Counted from the first letter of the stretch, positions 26,778 to 36,603 are shown. The stretch is DNA of 64,000 nt from Stieleria varia (GCF_038443385.1 NZ_CP151726.1:6138001-6202000); one strand, 5' to 3'. The notes: generated by a model not told the origin, from the sequence alone. Made by a program: numbers and translations.

Positions 26778-29700
26778 TCAGTGAGTTGAACCATGCTGCC
26801 TTAGCACGCTGGGTAGTGTTTCCCCTTCCACCAAAAGGTAGTCGAACCCACCCCGCATCTCGCCGATCGAGATGGGAGCAGCCCCCGGCCACTGCACCGT
26901 CACATCGGCAGCCGAAGGATGGCCCCCCAGACCGATGCTGATGACCCGTTCGTTGGCGCACTGATAGCCATCGCCCGCGGTCAATTGAGCAATACGACGC
27001 TGATTGCCCACGGTCGCTGTGATGGTGGTACCGATCGCATCTCGATGGACGCTACGTCCCTTGAGGAACAAACGGACGGAGGTGTGATCAGTGGGCGTAC
27101 GATTGACCAATGCGGCAACGGGATCAAACAGATGCGTAACCACCGCGTCCTGTCGGCCATCGCCATCGATATCGGTCGTGACCAGGGCGCGACCGACGAC
27201 TTGTTTGGAAAAGTATTCTCCGAGCGCAGAGTGATCGGGCTCGGACCACTGCCCGTATTGATCTCTGGCAAAGAACTGCGCCGACATTCTTAGTGGATGT
27301 CCGTTGTGCGAGAAATCGTCCACGTTTCCGTTGGCGACCAACAACTCTTGATTGCCGTCGTTGTCGGCATCTAGCCATTCGGTGCCGAAAGCCAGCATGG
27401 GGAGCGTCGGTTTGAGCAATCCCACTGATGACGTCTTATCGAACCAAGTCCCCGGTCGAATCTGCTGATACAGCGTGTTGTAGTCTGCGGTGAAATGGGT
27501 GACGTAGAGATCCAAGTCGCCATCGGCATCCGCGTCACCCAAGGCAATTCCCATGGAGGCTTGCGCGCGAGAACGGGCATCGACCGCGATGCCTCTCACC
27601 GTCGCTTGCTCAGAGAATGAAAACCCGTCGTCTCCATGCTGGGAAGACCAAAACTGGTTAGAGCTTTCATCATTGGCAACGTACAGATCCAGGCCGGGCG
27701 TCTCATCGATCTCTCCGATCACTAAGCCCAAGCCGTGCCCTGGCGACTGATTCACCAACCAAGTGTCAGAGACGTCTACAAACGTGCCGTCACCGACTCC
27801 CTGATACAAATGATCGGCCTCTGCAGGAAAGACCAGCGGGCTGCAACCACGTGGCTCGCCGACTTGGTCAGACATACAGTCTTGTGAATAAACCTCATCG
27901 CCACCGCAGTAGTTGATCTCGACGAGGTCACCGTGTCCGTCTCCGTTCAAATCTGCGATTGCCAGTGACGATGTCCAGCGTTCGCCGGCGATCCCCGACT
28001 CAGCGGTCACGTCGGTAAACGTACCGTCTCCATTGTTTCGGTACAGGCGGTTCTGCCCGATGTTTCCCGACAAGAGGTCTGGAAAGCCGTCTGAATTGAA
28101 ATCGCCAACCGTTAATCCTTGTGTGAAACCTCGGTCATCCAACGAAGTAAACGGAGTTACGTTCTCAAAGTTGCCATCGAGATTGCGGTACAACTGATTT
28201 GCCCCCGAGTCTTGCTGCATCGGCTTCCCATCGACGATCGTCAGATAGATGTCCGGCCAACCATCCAGATCAAAATCCGTGACCGCAGCGCCGCCGGCGT
28301 TGGACTGATAGATCGCAAACGATGATTCCTTTGTGAGACTGGTCCTGCAGACATGATCCAGTCCACGCTGCTGGGCTTCGTCGGCAAACCGATACTCTGC
28401 GTTTGCAATCGTGTCCGATGAGGGCTCTCGCAAAGTGGGAGCGGGCGTTCCACGGTCATCGTCCCAGCGAAATTCAGCTAAGTCGGAGAGATCGAGTCGC
28501 AGAGTAAGCGTCTTCTCTGGCAGTTGCCACGGTGTCTCCGCCTGCAAGACGGTTCGCATTGCACGATGCGTTTCCTTGACCGCCGGATCCATTTTTTGCG
28601 TCATCGGAAACGACGCCCTGGCCCACGCTTCGGCCTCCCAGGGCCGACCCAACTGCTGCGCTGCGCGAGCGACCCGCAAGCAATCCTCTTGTGAGTTCTT
28701 TCTCCAGGATAAGAATCCTTCGACAGCCAAGTGCATCGCAGCTACGTCGGCCGCGCGTTGTGCAACCAGCTTTGCTTCCTCGGCGCGACCGATTTGACCG
28801 AGATTGGCTGCCAAGTGTGATAACGCTTCGCCGTGTGAGTCATCGATCTGTACGACTTTCCAAAACGCAGACGCTGCCATTTCGGGTGCATCTGAATTCT
28901 CCGCCCAGAATCCGGCTGCCATCCAATAGTTCGGCCAAGCATCGACGTCGTGAGGAGCCTGCTGTCGCCAAGTCAACAGTTCCGCGTTCAAGTTTTGCTG
29001 GGCCAATGCTCGTCCATAAAGAGCCCATGCTGGTGCAAAATCAGGATGCTTTGCCGTTACTTCGGCCAAATTCTCGGCGACCTTTTGCCATTTGCCTTCG
29101 TATGCGGGTGCGATCATCAACGCATACAAAGGGCGAAGATCCTCGGGTTGCTTCTCGATTGCAAAGCGACATGTGGCCTCGTCCGTCTGAGGTTTATTGA
29201 GGTCGGCCAACATGATCAACTCTTCCATACCGCCTTTGCCGCGACGCAGCAGCCAACGCAAGTGGTCCGAGACGGTTAGCGACATTCCTAGCGAAGCGAT
29301 CAGTCCTGCATAGTCTGCTCGTGCCCGCGGGTTGTCTGGATACGCTTGGACTAACGCTCTCAATTGGTCCGCTGCCTGATAGACGCGACCTGTGTTCATC
29401 AACAACCGCGCGTATTTGTCCATCAAAGCCGCCGAAGCAGGCTTCGATAAATCCACTGCGGACCGATAATACTCGATCGCTTCATCCGCCTCGCCAAAGT
29501 GCACGGCGAGGTCACCCGCAAGTTCCAATACATCAGGATCGTTAGGGTCCAGGATCATTTGCTGATGGACCGCATGTTTGGCCTGGACGACCTTGCCCAT
29601 GTTCAACAAACGATGGATCTCGGCCTTGGAAACGGCCTGCTTGGCTGCATCGCTCGTCCCGTCCACAGTCGTCGGCGTTGATACGGATGACGAATCGGAC

Positions 29701-29900
29701 CGAGATCCACAGCCCAACACGACAATCCCCGCAATCAAGATGACGCAGCAAAGACTCGGTCTGTTCTCATAACGTCGTAGGAACGCCTCACATCCACTTC
29801 GCCTGTCGCCCCCACCACTCGCGGTGGCCCAGTGAGCCGCGGGATGCGTATTCGCCGAAGGACACTTCGGCGTTCGTTTCGAGAGTAGGTCTTGTTCCAC
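26778..29900 (-). CDS. TPR / FG-GAP / ASPIC-UnbV (CRTAC1-like) lipoprotein
   Basis: This is a 1040-residue exported protein. The GTG at 29900 gives a 49-residue lead before 'CCVILIAGIVVLGC', a lipoprotein signal with lipobox ending at Cys64; no better in-frame start exists, so the N-terminus is uncertain. Residues about 90-450 are tetratricopeptide-like helices ('LELAGDLAVHFGEADEAIEY'). Residues about 520-900 hold FG-GAP/VCBS repeats ('NAGGAAVTDFDLDGWPDIYL', 'TVGDFNSDGFPDLLSGNIGQ'). The last 110 residues are an ASPIC/UnbV domain with 'RDAIGTTITATVGNQRRIAQ' and 'VTVQWPG'. This TPR-VCBS-ASPIC layout is abundant in planctomycetes and Verrucomicrobia; the function is unknown, probably outer-surface binding. 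Confidence 0.88.
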   Translation of the reverse strand: MEQDLLSKRTPKCPSANTHPAAHWATASGGGDRRSGCEAFLRRYENRPSLCCVILIAGIVVLGCGSRSDSSSVSTPTTVDGTSDAAKQAVSKAEIHRLLNMGKVVQAKHAVHQQMILDPNDPDVLELAGDLAVHFGEADEAIEYYRSAVDLSKPASAALMDKYARLLMNTGRVYQAADQLRALVQAYPDNPRARADYAGLIASLGMSLTVSDHLRWLLRRGKGGMEELIMLADLNKPQTDEATCRFAIEKQPEDLRPLYALMIAPAYEGKWQKVAENLAEVTAKHPDFAPAWALYGRALAQQNLNAELLTWRQQAPHDVDAWPNYWMAAGFWAENSDAPEMAASAFWKVVQIDDSHGEALSHLAANLGQIGRAEEAKLVAQRAADVAAMHLAVEGFLSWRKNSQEDCLRVARAAQQLGRPWEAEAWARASFPMTQKMDPAVKETHRAMRTVLQAETPWQLPEKTLTLRLDLSDLAEFRWDDDRGTPAPTLREPSSDTIANAEYRFADEAQQRGLDHVCRTSLTKESSFAIYQSNAGGAAVTDFDLDGWPDIYLTIVDGKPMQQDSGANQLYRNLDGNFENVTPFTSLDDRGFTQGLTVGDFNSDGFPDLLSGNIGQNRLYRNNGDGTFTDVTAESGIAGERWTSSLAIADLNGDGHGDLVEINYCGGDEVYSQDCMSDQVGEPRGCSPLVFPAEADHLYQGVGDGTFVDVSDTWLVNQSPGHGLGLVIGEIDETPGLDLYVANDESSNQFWSSQHGDDGFSFSEQATVRGIAVDARSRAQASMGIALGDADADGDLDLYVTHFTADYNTLYQQIRPGTWFDKTSSVGLLKPTLPMLAFGTEWLDADNDGNQELLVANGNVDDFSHNGHPLRMSAQFFARDQYGQWSEPDHSALGEYFSKQVVGRALVTTDIDGDGRQDAVVTHLFDPVAALVNRTPTDHTSVRLFLKGRSVHRDAIGTTITATVGNQRRIAQLTAGDGYQCANERVISIGLGGHPSAADVTVQWPGAAPISIGEMRGGFDYLLVEGETLPSVLRQHGSTH

Positions 29901-30736
29901 CCCGCTGATTGTATCTTATGGTGTGGCACGACACCATCGAATTGCCGGTCACAGATTCTTGCTTGCAACGGTTTCGTGTGACATGGCAATCAAAATCGCA
30001 TGGAAAGCCTGTCCATCAAGCGATCTGGTGTGCAGCGTGTCAGCCTGGAAAGTCTGTCGTACACGCTGGCAGGCATGCGGCCCCGGGTGTCGTCCACGCG
30101 GCTCTTTCAATGCCAACCTTGGTCACCAAAGTCACCGCCATTGGCAAAGAACCGATCTACCCCGTGGAATCCGCACAGTAGGTCCGGGATCTGGTCGTCA
30201 TCCACGGTGGCGCCCATGATTTGAACCGGTACTTGACCCGGTCGACTGGCCCCAACGCCGTCTTTGGCCCCCACGCCGTCACTTGAATCGCTGGCTCTGT
30301 TCGCCCGGTGTTGCCCCAGTGAGCCCAAGAATCGCAACAAATTCATGGACATCGCGCGTTGCCCCGTTTGTGTATTGAGAAAGTAATGAAAAGGTTTACC
30401 TCATCACCCGAAAGAGTTACACCTGGCTGAATGGCGATGCACTCGTCTCCCAATAACCGGCCGGACCAAAATATAGCCATTGCTAACGATGCGGAGATTG
30501 CCCGAATGCTCCGATTGGTGGATGGATGTCAACCGTTACAATTCGCAGCGTCGATGCGATACGTGAACAATCCCCATGAAATCGACCAGACTCATAGGCG
30601 ATATCCGGGGCGCTGAATCCCGTCATCGCCTGCCGTCCAATGGCCCTTGCTCACCTCACCTAATCTTCCGTTTGCGGATTTTCGTGCGGCGCGTTCCAAT
30701 GCTGGGCGACCACGTTCTATTTGGCAGAAACAAAAC
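29901..30736. other. 836-bp intergenic region, no convincing gene
   Basis: This gap separates the ASPIC lipoprotein (minus) from rimO (plus), so promoters for both should be here. Several frames of 60-98 codons exist on both strands, but none has a good ribosome-binding site or recognisable product. Near 30040 the 'GTCAGCCTGGAAAGTCTG' stretch resembles the short 'CGTCAGYCTTTCC' repeats seen around 33.8-34.2 kb in reverse orientation. No tRNA-like fold was found. Confidence 0.5.
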
Positions 30737-32167
30737 ATGCAACTTCCCGTCGTTGACGCTCAATCGCCCGCATCCCCTAAGCCCGGCAGCTCAGCCACCC
30801 CCCCAGGGTCCGCAAGGGGGCAGTACGCCGTTGTCTCGCTTGGGTGTCCCAAGAACCTAGTGGACACGGAGCAAATGCTGGGACGTCTGGACCAAGACGG
30901 CTATCGCATGGTGTCCGATGTCGAGTCCGCTGATTTTGTCGTCGTCAACACGTGCGGCTTCATCGACTCCGCGCGAGAAGAATCGCTCGGCGCGATCGAC
31001 GAGATGCTGGAGCTGAAACGCCAGGGCAAGATCCGTGGCGTCGTCGTCACCGGATGTTTGGCCGAGCGACAGCAGGGCAAATTGTTGGCGGCACGTCCTG
31101 AGATCGACGCGATGGTCGGCGTCTTTGGTCGCAATGATATTGTGTCGGTGGTGGACCGATTCCAATCCGGGATCACGGAACAGCAACAAGTGTTCCGCCC
31201 GGCGCCGATCCGACCGCTCAGCGATGCGGTGCGAACCGCGGTCACTCCGAGACATTTTGCCTACCTGAAAATCAGTGAAGGATGTGACCGACTGTGTACG
31301 TTTTGCGCAATCCCCAAAATGCGAGGCAAGCACTACAGCAAGCCGATCGAGCAAGTGGTCGACGAAGCCAAACGGTTGGGCGAGAGCGGTGTACGCGAAA
31401 TCGTCGTCGTTGCCCAGGACACGACTTACTATGGCAAGGATCTGTACGGCCAACCGCGTCTGAGTGATCTGTTGTTGCAGCTTGACCAGATCGAAACGGT
31501 TGATTGGATCCGTTTGATGTATTTTTATCCGATGTACATCGATGACAAACTGATCGATACGCTGGCCGGTGCACAACGTATTGTGCCTTACATCGATATG
31601 CCGTTGCAGCACGCCAGCGATACCATGTTGAAACGGATGTCTCGAAAGACCACGCGTTCATCACAGGAGGAAATCCTGGGACGGCTTCGAGAGCGGATCG
31701 ACTCGCTTGTCATGCGAACGACGATGATCACGGGATTCCCCGGCGAAACCGACGATGATTTTCAGCAATTGCTTGAGTTCACCCAGCAACAACGCTTCGA
31801 ACACTTGGGCGTGTTCACGTATAGTGTGGAAGACGACACGCCGGCGGCGAAGTTGCCCGACCGAGTTCCACCAGAGATCGCGCAAGAGCGAATGGGCGAG
31901 TTGATGGCCGTCCAACAGGAGATCGCATTTGATTGGGCGGAGAGCAGAGTCGGCACCGTCGATGACGTGATCATCGACGCACCGCTGCCCGAGCAAGACG
32001 GCGTGTGGATCGGACGGACGCGAGCGGAAGCGCCGGACATCGATGGCGTCGTTTACGTTTCGGGTGTTGACCCCGACGAACCATTAACGGTCGGCAGCAT
32101 CGTTCCCTGCGAGATCGTTACGGCCAACGGATACGATTTGGTCGCCGCGCCACTTTCTGATTCGTGA
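30737..32167 (+). CDS. rimO: Ribosomal protein S12 methylthiotransferase
   Basis: This is a 476-residue radical SAM enzyme that methylthiolates Asp88 of ribosomal protein S12. The ATG at 30737 leads into a Pro/Ser-rich 30-residue extension before the conserved '[16 protein letters not shown]', which together with '[14 protein letters not shown]' and '[10 protein letters not shown]' gives the three cysteines of the auxiliary 4Fe-4S cluster. '[19 protein letters not shown]' is the radical SAM C-x3-C-x2-C motif. '[13 protein letters not shown]' and a C-terminal TRAM region complete the family layout. The '[10 protein letters not shown]' start separates RimO from MiaB. The Ppx/GppA gene follows by 42 nt and is probably in the same operon. 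Confidence 0.95.
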   Translation: MQLPVVDAQSPASPKPGSSATPPGSARGQYAVVSLGCPKNLVDTEQMLGRLDQDGYRMVSDVESADFVVVNTCGFIDSAREESLGAIDEMLELKRQGKIRGVVVTGCLAERQQGKLLAARPEIDAMVGVFGRNDIVSVVDRFQSGITEQQQVFRPAPIRPLSDAVRTAVTPRHFAYLKISEGCDRLCTFCAIPKMRGKHYSKPIEQVVDEAKRLGESGVREIVVVAQDTTYYGKDLYGQPRLSDLLLQLDQIETVDWIRLMYFYPMYIDDKLIDTLAGAQRIVPYIDMPLQHASDTMLKRMSRKTTRSSQEEILGRLRERIDSLVMRTTMITGFPGETDDDFQQLLEFTQQQRFEHLGVFTYSVEDDTPAAKLPDRVPPEIAQERMGELMAVQQEIAFDWAESRVGTVDDVIIDAPLPEQDGVWIGRTRAEAPDIDGVVYVSGVDPDEPLTVGSIVPCEIVTANGYDLVAAPLSDS

Positions 32168-32209
32168 ACTGTCTGATTCGTGAAACAACATCTCTGCTGA
32201 TATCCGCTA

Positions 32210-33793
32210 ATGCCGCAACGTTCGCCACGAACCAGTGCCCCCGCTGTTCACCGACCGCCAAGACCCGTCGCCGTGATCGACATCGGTGCTTCGGCGATCC
32301 GGATGGCCATTGCCGAGATCCGCGACGCGGGAGAAGTCCGTACGTTGGACACACTGGTTCAACCGGTGAGTCTGGGGCGTGAAGCGTTTGAAACACGCCG
32401 CTTGTCACGAAAAAACATCGAACGTGCAGCGGAAATCCTAAAGCAGTACCAGCGCGTGCTGCGTGAATATGGGATCACCGATCCAGCCAACGTCCGCGTC
32501 GTTGCCACCTCCGCCGTGCGCGAAGCGGCGAATCGACTAGCGTTCACCGACAGGATCTTTGTCGTCACGGGGCTGAGCGTCGAGCCGATCGACGAAGCCG
32601 AAGTGAATCGCATCACTTACATGGGCATTACACCGCAACTGCGAGCCCACAACATCTTGGACAACGGACGCACGGTGGTATTGGAAGTCGGCGGGGGCAG
32701 CACAGAACTGCTGGTCGTGCGAAGCGGAAACGTGCTCAGCAGCGATTCCTACCGTCTCGGCTCGTTGAGAATGCTGAAGACCCTGGAGACGGCGCGCACG
32801 GGAGCCGTCCGGCGACGTCCGATCTTAGAAAATCACATCCGCCGCGCATTGACGCTCGTTTCCGAAGCGGTCAGCAGCGATGGCGGGCTGAACATGGTGG
32901 CGATCGGCGGCGACATCCGCATCGCCACCCGATTGTTGCTGGGCGATGACTGGGAAGGAGGCGAGTTGGCGGAGATCGATGTCAAAGCACTTTCCAAGCT
33001 GACCGATGAAATCGTTGTGCTCGACGATGACACCATCGTCAAACGCTACGGAGTCAGCTTCATCGAAGCCGAGACGCTCGGACCAGCGTTGCTTTCTTAC
33101 AGCATGTTGGCAAACCACTTCGGATTGAAGAAAATATTCGTCAGCGATACCAACCTGCGAGATGGTTTGCTGCATGACATGGCCGTCGGTGGCAGTTGGA
33201 CGGCTGAGTTTCGCAACCAAATCGTGCGTTCTGCGTTATCATTGGGGCGTAAGTTTCATTTCGACGAGATGCACACTCGAAATGTCGCCGAGTTGTCCCG
33301 CAAATTGTTTGATCAACTGCATTCGGCCCATCAATTGGACAGCCGTCACGAAGTCCTCTTGTACGTCGCCGCACTGCTGCACGAGATTGGCACGCTGATC
33401 AATGTGCGTAGTCATCACAAGCACGCGTTGTACATCATCAAGAACAGCGAACTGTTTGGACTCTCCAAAGGCGAACTGTTGCAAGTCGGCTTGGTGGCGC
33501 GTTACTATCGCCGCGCCGCGCCGCAGCCATCACACGTGGACTACATGTCGCTCTCGCGTGACGAACGAGTCGTGGTCTCAAAATTGGCCGCAATCCTGCG
33601 AATCGCATCGGCATTGGACGACACCCGCAGCGGCCGAATCCGCGAGATCGAGTGTGTCCGTGAAGGAGACCGGTTGGTGATCAACGTTCCTGGCGTTTCA
33701 GACGTATCGCTGGAGCGAATCGCCTTGCAACAAAAATCGTCCTTGTTCCGCGACATCTACGGCATGTCCGTCCTCCTCCGCGCCGGCAACTGA
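32210..33793 (+). CDS. Ppx/GppA family phosphatase (exopolyphosphatase / pppGpp phosphohydrolase)
   Basis: This is a 527-residue protein. The ASKHA-fold half shows 'AVIDIGASAIRMAIAEIRDA' (phosphate 1), 'VRVVATSAVREAANR' and 'VVLEVGGGSTELLVV' (phosphate 2), the conserved elements of Ppx/GppA. The C-terminal half is HD-like: 'EVLLYVAALLHEIGTLINVR' then 'SHHKHALYIIKNSELFGLSK', as in E. coli Ppx, with the usual His-Glu in place of His-Asp. It should hydrolyse polyphosphate or guanosine pentaphosphate in the cytoplasm; sequence alone does not tell which. It is co-directional with rimO. A short repeat starts 3 nt after its stop codon. Confidence 0.88.
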   Translation: MPQRSPRTSAPAVHRPPRPVAVIDIGASAIRMAIAEIRDAGEVRTLDTLVQPVSLGREAFETRRLSRKNIERAAEILKQYQRVLREYGITDPANVRVVATSAVREAANRLAFTDRIFVVTGLSVEPIDEAEVNRITYMGITPQLRAHNILDNGRTVVLEVGGGSTELLVVRSGNVLSSDSYRLGSLRMLKTLETARTGAVRRRPILENHIRRALTLVSEAVSSDGGLNMVAIGGDIRIATRLLLGDDWEGGELAEIDVKALSKLTDEIVVLDDDTIVKRYGVSFIEAETLGPALLSYSMLANHFGLKKIFVSDTNLRDGLLHDMAVGGSWTAEFRNQIVRSALSLGRKFHFDEMHTRNVAELSRKLFDQLHSAHQLDSRHEVLLYVAALLHEIGTLINVRSHHKHALYIIKNSELFGLSKGELLQVGLVARYYRRAAPQPSHVDYMSLSRDERVVVSKLAAILRIASALDDTRSGRIREIECVREGDRLVINVPGVSDVSLERIALQQKSSLFRDIYGMSVLLRAGN

Positions 33794-34203
33794 GCACGTC
33801 AGTCTTTCCAGGCGGACATGCCCACACGTACGTCAGCCTTTCCAGGCTGACACGGAATCCAGTTTCGCAATTTTAGGGGGGGGTAACAGTTGCGAAGCAC
33901 GGCACAAGGCGTCTGGCTTGTGTTTGGGCGGATGGTGGTGTTCGTTTTCGACTTGGAAGGTCGAACGACAATCGTCGCTCGACTTTCCAAGTCGATAGCG
34001 TGCCCTGTCAAGCGTTTTGCCATTCCCAACCATTGACTTGAGCAGACAAGCCCCCTCCCTCGCATTCGCCTAAACGGCTCATAAAAAAACGCCGAAACAT
34101 CAAGTCAACGCCAAGTTTTGAGCAGCCCGGGCGAACCCCAGATTCAAGACAGGATGTCAGTCTAGAAAGACTGACGTACTAGAAAGACTGACGTACTTGG
34201 TGG
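33794..34203. repeat. Repeat-rich intergenic region after the Ppx/GppA gene
   Basis: No gene is seen in these 410 bases, which separate convergent genes. They hold: two direct copies of ACGTCAG[TC]CTTTCCAGGC at 33796 and 33830; an inverted repeat with 16-bp arms (CGACTTGGAAGGTCGA and its partner) across 33949-33995, whose first 40 nt recur at 59621-59660; a reverse-orientation fragment of the 21.8-kb element at 34046-34133; a hairpin GTCAGTCT-AGAA-AGACTGAC at 34156-34175; and the 17-mer TAGAAAGACTGACGTAC twice in tandem at 34163-34196. It looks like a landing site for several repeat families. Confidence 0.75.
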
Positions 34204-35145
34204 CTAACTTTCTTGTCCTGCGTATCGCAGGGCCCGCACGATGGCTGCCTTGGCGGTCACTTCATCTACCCCGCAAGCGACTTCCATGTTGCGCTGCCAC
34301 TGAGGTCGCAAACGTTGATCAAAGACGGTCATGCCGCGTGTTAACTCACCGCTCGTCTCGACCTTGCCCGCCATTTCCTGCCATTGAAACAGCTCCGGCT
34401 CCGTCACCGACAATAACGCCGTCGCGTCATGAAAGGGAATCAGTTCGCGGCCTAATTTCTGGTGCGCCGTGCGAAACGCAAACGACAGCATCTTGTGCAA
34501 CAATTGGCCCGCACGTGTGTACTTGGCCGGCAATTGCTCCAAGATCTCGAGCCCAAAGGAGACTTGATCGGTCACGTCCAGCGGCATCAAGCTTTTGGTG
34601 GTGGGCGACGCAAAGACTGCGTTGGCCGATGCTGCGTCAAAATACATGTTGCGTTCCGCAACCGCAGTTGCATTTCCCGGGCTGGTGACTGCCCCTCCGC
34701 TGATCACGATCTTGTCGATCATTCTCATCACACCCGGATCGCGCTCGCACAATCTCGCCAAATTGGTCAACGGCCCCAGGCAAACCAGGGTGATTTCGCC
34801 GGGATACTTGCGCAGCAGCTCCGCGATGACTTTTTCGCTCGGCGTGGAATGTTGGCGATCGGTGGTTTCCAGGCAGCAGCCGGCCAAGCCGTCTGGACCG
34901 TTGAGATGAATGTCGTCTGAAATCGCCACCCGATCCGACTCGGTTGCTTTGCCGAATCGAGGATAACGCGGCGGGTCCAAAGCTCCGACGATCGACGCCA
35001 CATTGGACGTCGCCTGATCGGCGGCGACGGTCCCGGCGGTCGCCGTGATCGCTAGGACTTCCAGACGCGGGTCAAACAACGCCATGCAGAGTGCGACCGC
35101 GTCGTCGATCCCGGGGTCGCAATCGAGGATGATTTTTCTTGTCAT
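34204..35145 (-). CDS. Inosine/uridine-preferring nucleoside hydrolase
   Basis: This is a 313-residue protein of the IUNH family, which hydrolyses the N-glycosidic bond of ribonucleosides to ribose and base in salvage. The N-terminal 'IILDCDPGIDDAVALCMALF' is the D-x-D-x-G-x-D-D calcium-binding signature. 'ITLVCLGPLTNLARL' and 'VISGGAVTSPGNAT' are also family motifs, with the Asn and Asp residues near 'AERNMYFDAASANAVF' placed to bind ribose. 'PFHDATALLSV' supplies the late His-Asp pair. Length is typical. Its start lies close to the divergent trpD gene (about 100 nt between start codons), so they share a promoter region. Confidence 0.93.
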   Translation of the reverse strand: MTRKIILDCDPGIDDAVALCMALFDPRLEVLAITATAGTVAADQATSNVASIVGALDPPRYPRFGKATESDRVAISDDIHLNGPDGLAGCCLETTDRQHSTPSEKVIAELLRKYPGEITLVCLGPLTNLARLCERDPGVMRMIDKIVISGGAVTSPGNATAVAERNMYFDAASANAVFASPTTKSLMPLDVTDQVSFGLEILEQLPAKYTRAGQLLHKMLSFAFRTAHQKLGRELIPFHDATALLSVTEPELFQWQEMAGKVETSGELTRGMTVFDQRLRPQWQRNMEVACGVDEVTAKAAIVRALRYAGQES

Positions 35146-35245
35146 AATCCAAAGTGTATTAACCTTGGCGTCGCAAAACGAGACCGATGCGTTAAGTTAT
35201 TGGCACATTCTGACCCCATTTTTTCGCCGACGATCTCGACACCCG

Positions 35246-36253
35246 ATGACAGACTTTGCCGACGCGATCGATCAAGTCCAGCATGGACATGACTTGCCAG
35301 CCGAACAGACCAGCGATCTGATCGACCTGATGCTGCAGGGCAACGCAGACGAAAAGCAAGTCTCAGACTTGCTGCTGGCCTTGCGAGATAAAGGTGAAGC
35401 GGTCAGTGAACTGGTCGGCGCGGCCCGTGCGATGCGTCGTCATATGACTCGCATCCCACACGGACACGGCACCCTGCTGGATACCTGCGGCACCGGTGGC
35501 AGCCACAGCGGAACATTCAACATCAGCACGGCGATCGCGATCGTCGCCGCGGCAGCGGGAGTTCCGGTCGCCAAGCACGGCAATCGCAAGGCGACCAGTT
35601 TGACCGGCTCTGCGGATGTCTTGGAGGAGTTGGGAGTCCCGATCGAATCGGAACCTGATGCGGTGGCCCAGCGTTTGAACGAACAAGGAATCTGCTTCTG
35701 TTTCGCGGTCAAGCTGCATCCTGCGATGCGGCACGTGGTCGGAATTCGTCGAAAACTGGGCGTCAAAACCCTGTTCAACTTACTCGGCCCCTTGTGTAAC
35801 CCCGCCGGTGCGACGCACCAATTGCTGGGCACTTCATCTTGCGACGCACAAACTAAGATTGCGGATGCGATCTCGCAGTTGGGGACCGTGCGATCGTTCG
35901 TGGTCCATGGTCGCGACGGTCAGGACGAAGTCTCCTTGGACGGCTACACCGATGCGATCGACGTTACCACGGGCGGCCAATCTCAACAGCGATGGGTGCC
36001 CGAAGATTTTGGATTGGCACCGACCACCATGGAATCGCTGTCCGCAGCCAATCCTGCACAAAGCGCTCAGATCATCCGCGAGATCTTTGACGGCCACTCA
36101 AGCCCCAGAGCAGACACCGTTCTAGCGGGCACCGCCGCCGCTTTGTTGTTGGTGGGTGAAGTCGACTCGTTGAGGGATGGGGTCAGCAAAGCACGCGAGA
36201 CGATCCAAAGCGGCGCGGCGAAAGCAAAACTGCAAGAGCTGGTCGCCAGCTAG
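35246..36253 (+). CDS. trpD: Anthranilate phosphoribosyltransferase
   Basis: This is a 335-residue enzyme that transfers phosphoribose from PRPP to anthranilate in tryptophan synthesis. The ATG at 35246 matches the family N-terminus ('FADAIDQVQHGHDLPAEQTS'); the frame is open 67 codons further but that part overlaps the divergent gene promoter. 'LDTCGTGGSHSGTFNISTA' is the PRPP/Mg loop, in which the usual G-T-G-G-D has Ser for Asp. 'KHGNRKATSLTGSADVLEEL' binds anthranilate and PRPP, and 'FNLLGPLCNPAGATHQLLG' follows. No other trp gene adjoins; a trpG/pabA gene lies 3.3 kb on. The stop codon TAG is the first three bases of a dispersed repeat (36251-36376). Confidence 0.94.
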   Translation: MTDFADAIDQVQHGHDLPAEQTSDLIDLMLQGNADEKQVSDLLLALRDKGEAVSELVGAARAMRRHMTRIPHGHGTLLDTCGTGGSHSGTFNISTAIAIVAAAAGVPVAKHGNRKATSLTGSADVLEELGVPIESEPDAVAQRLNEQGICFCFAVKLHPAMRHVVGIRRKLGVKTLFNLLGPLCNPAGATHQLLGTSSCDAQTKIADAISQLGTVRSFVVHGRDGQDEVSLDGYTDAIDVTTGGQSQQRWVPEDFGLAPTTMESLSAANPAQSAQIIREIFDGHSSPRADTVLAGTAAALLLVGEVDSLRDGVSKARETIQSGAAKAKLQELVAS

Positions 36254-36376
36254 CCCGGATTGTTCACACGAATCACTCCAGTCATCGCAACACGTTTGCG
36301 TTAAACGGCTTGCGCGGATTGGTAGGAAACACTGCGCAGATCAGCCGAGCTATCGCGCTGCGGCTGATGAATAATC
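36251..36376. repeat. Dispersed repeat family 2, deletion copy, starting at the trpD stop codon
   Basis: The stretch matches, in reverse complement, the 182-bp element at 46695-46876. A 44-nt core (36279-36322, holding 'AAACGGCTTGCGCGGATTGG') differs from the other copy by one base. The left end 'TAGCCCGGATTGTTCA' corresponds to the inverted end of the other copy with two mismatches, and 'CGGCTGATGAATAATCC' marks the right side. The internal hairpin of the other copy is reduced here to about 13 nt. The first three bases are the trpD stop codon. Confidence 0.8.
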
Positions 36377-36603
36377 CGCGCCGAGGAAACACGAACGCGC
36401 TCTCTCAAAGCAATCCAGCGCAACCGTCACAACCGAATCCTTCTGTCGCCCAGTGTCATATCGACAACAAGATTGGTGCGACAAAAATGACCGGAGCGTT
36501 TCCGCGACGGATGCTCGATGCAGGGGGGCGTTCATTGCCTCCCGTCCTCTCTGCCCATATTCCGACAGAGAGATTCCCCGGATTCATCTCCCGTTCTCAG
36601 CCC

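Noticed and set aside
30200-30240. T-loop-like GGTTCAAATC on the minus strand, possible tRNA
   Set aside because: No matching acceptor, D or anticodon stems could be built around it.
30107-30352. 81-codon minus-strand frame in the rimO upstream region
   Set aside because: Gly/Asp-rich, no ribosome-binding site, no homology recognised and it overlaps a short repeat-like piece.
35045-35245. Upstream extension of trpD
   Set aside because: Overlaps the 5' end of the divergent nucleoside hydrolase gene and lacks family similarity; the ATG at 35246 fits trpD.
36310-36603. 98-codon N-terminal extension of the acyltransferase
   Set aside because: Begins inside the dispersed repeat at 36251-36376 and reads as low-similarity sequence; the family start is at 36604.
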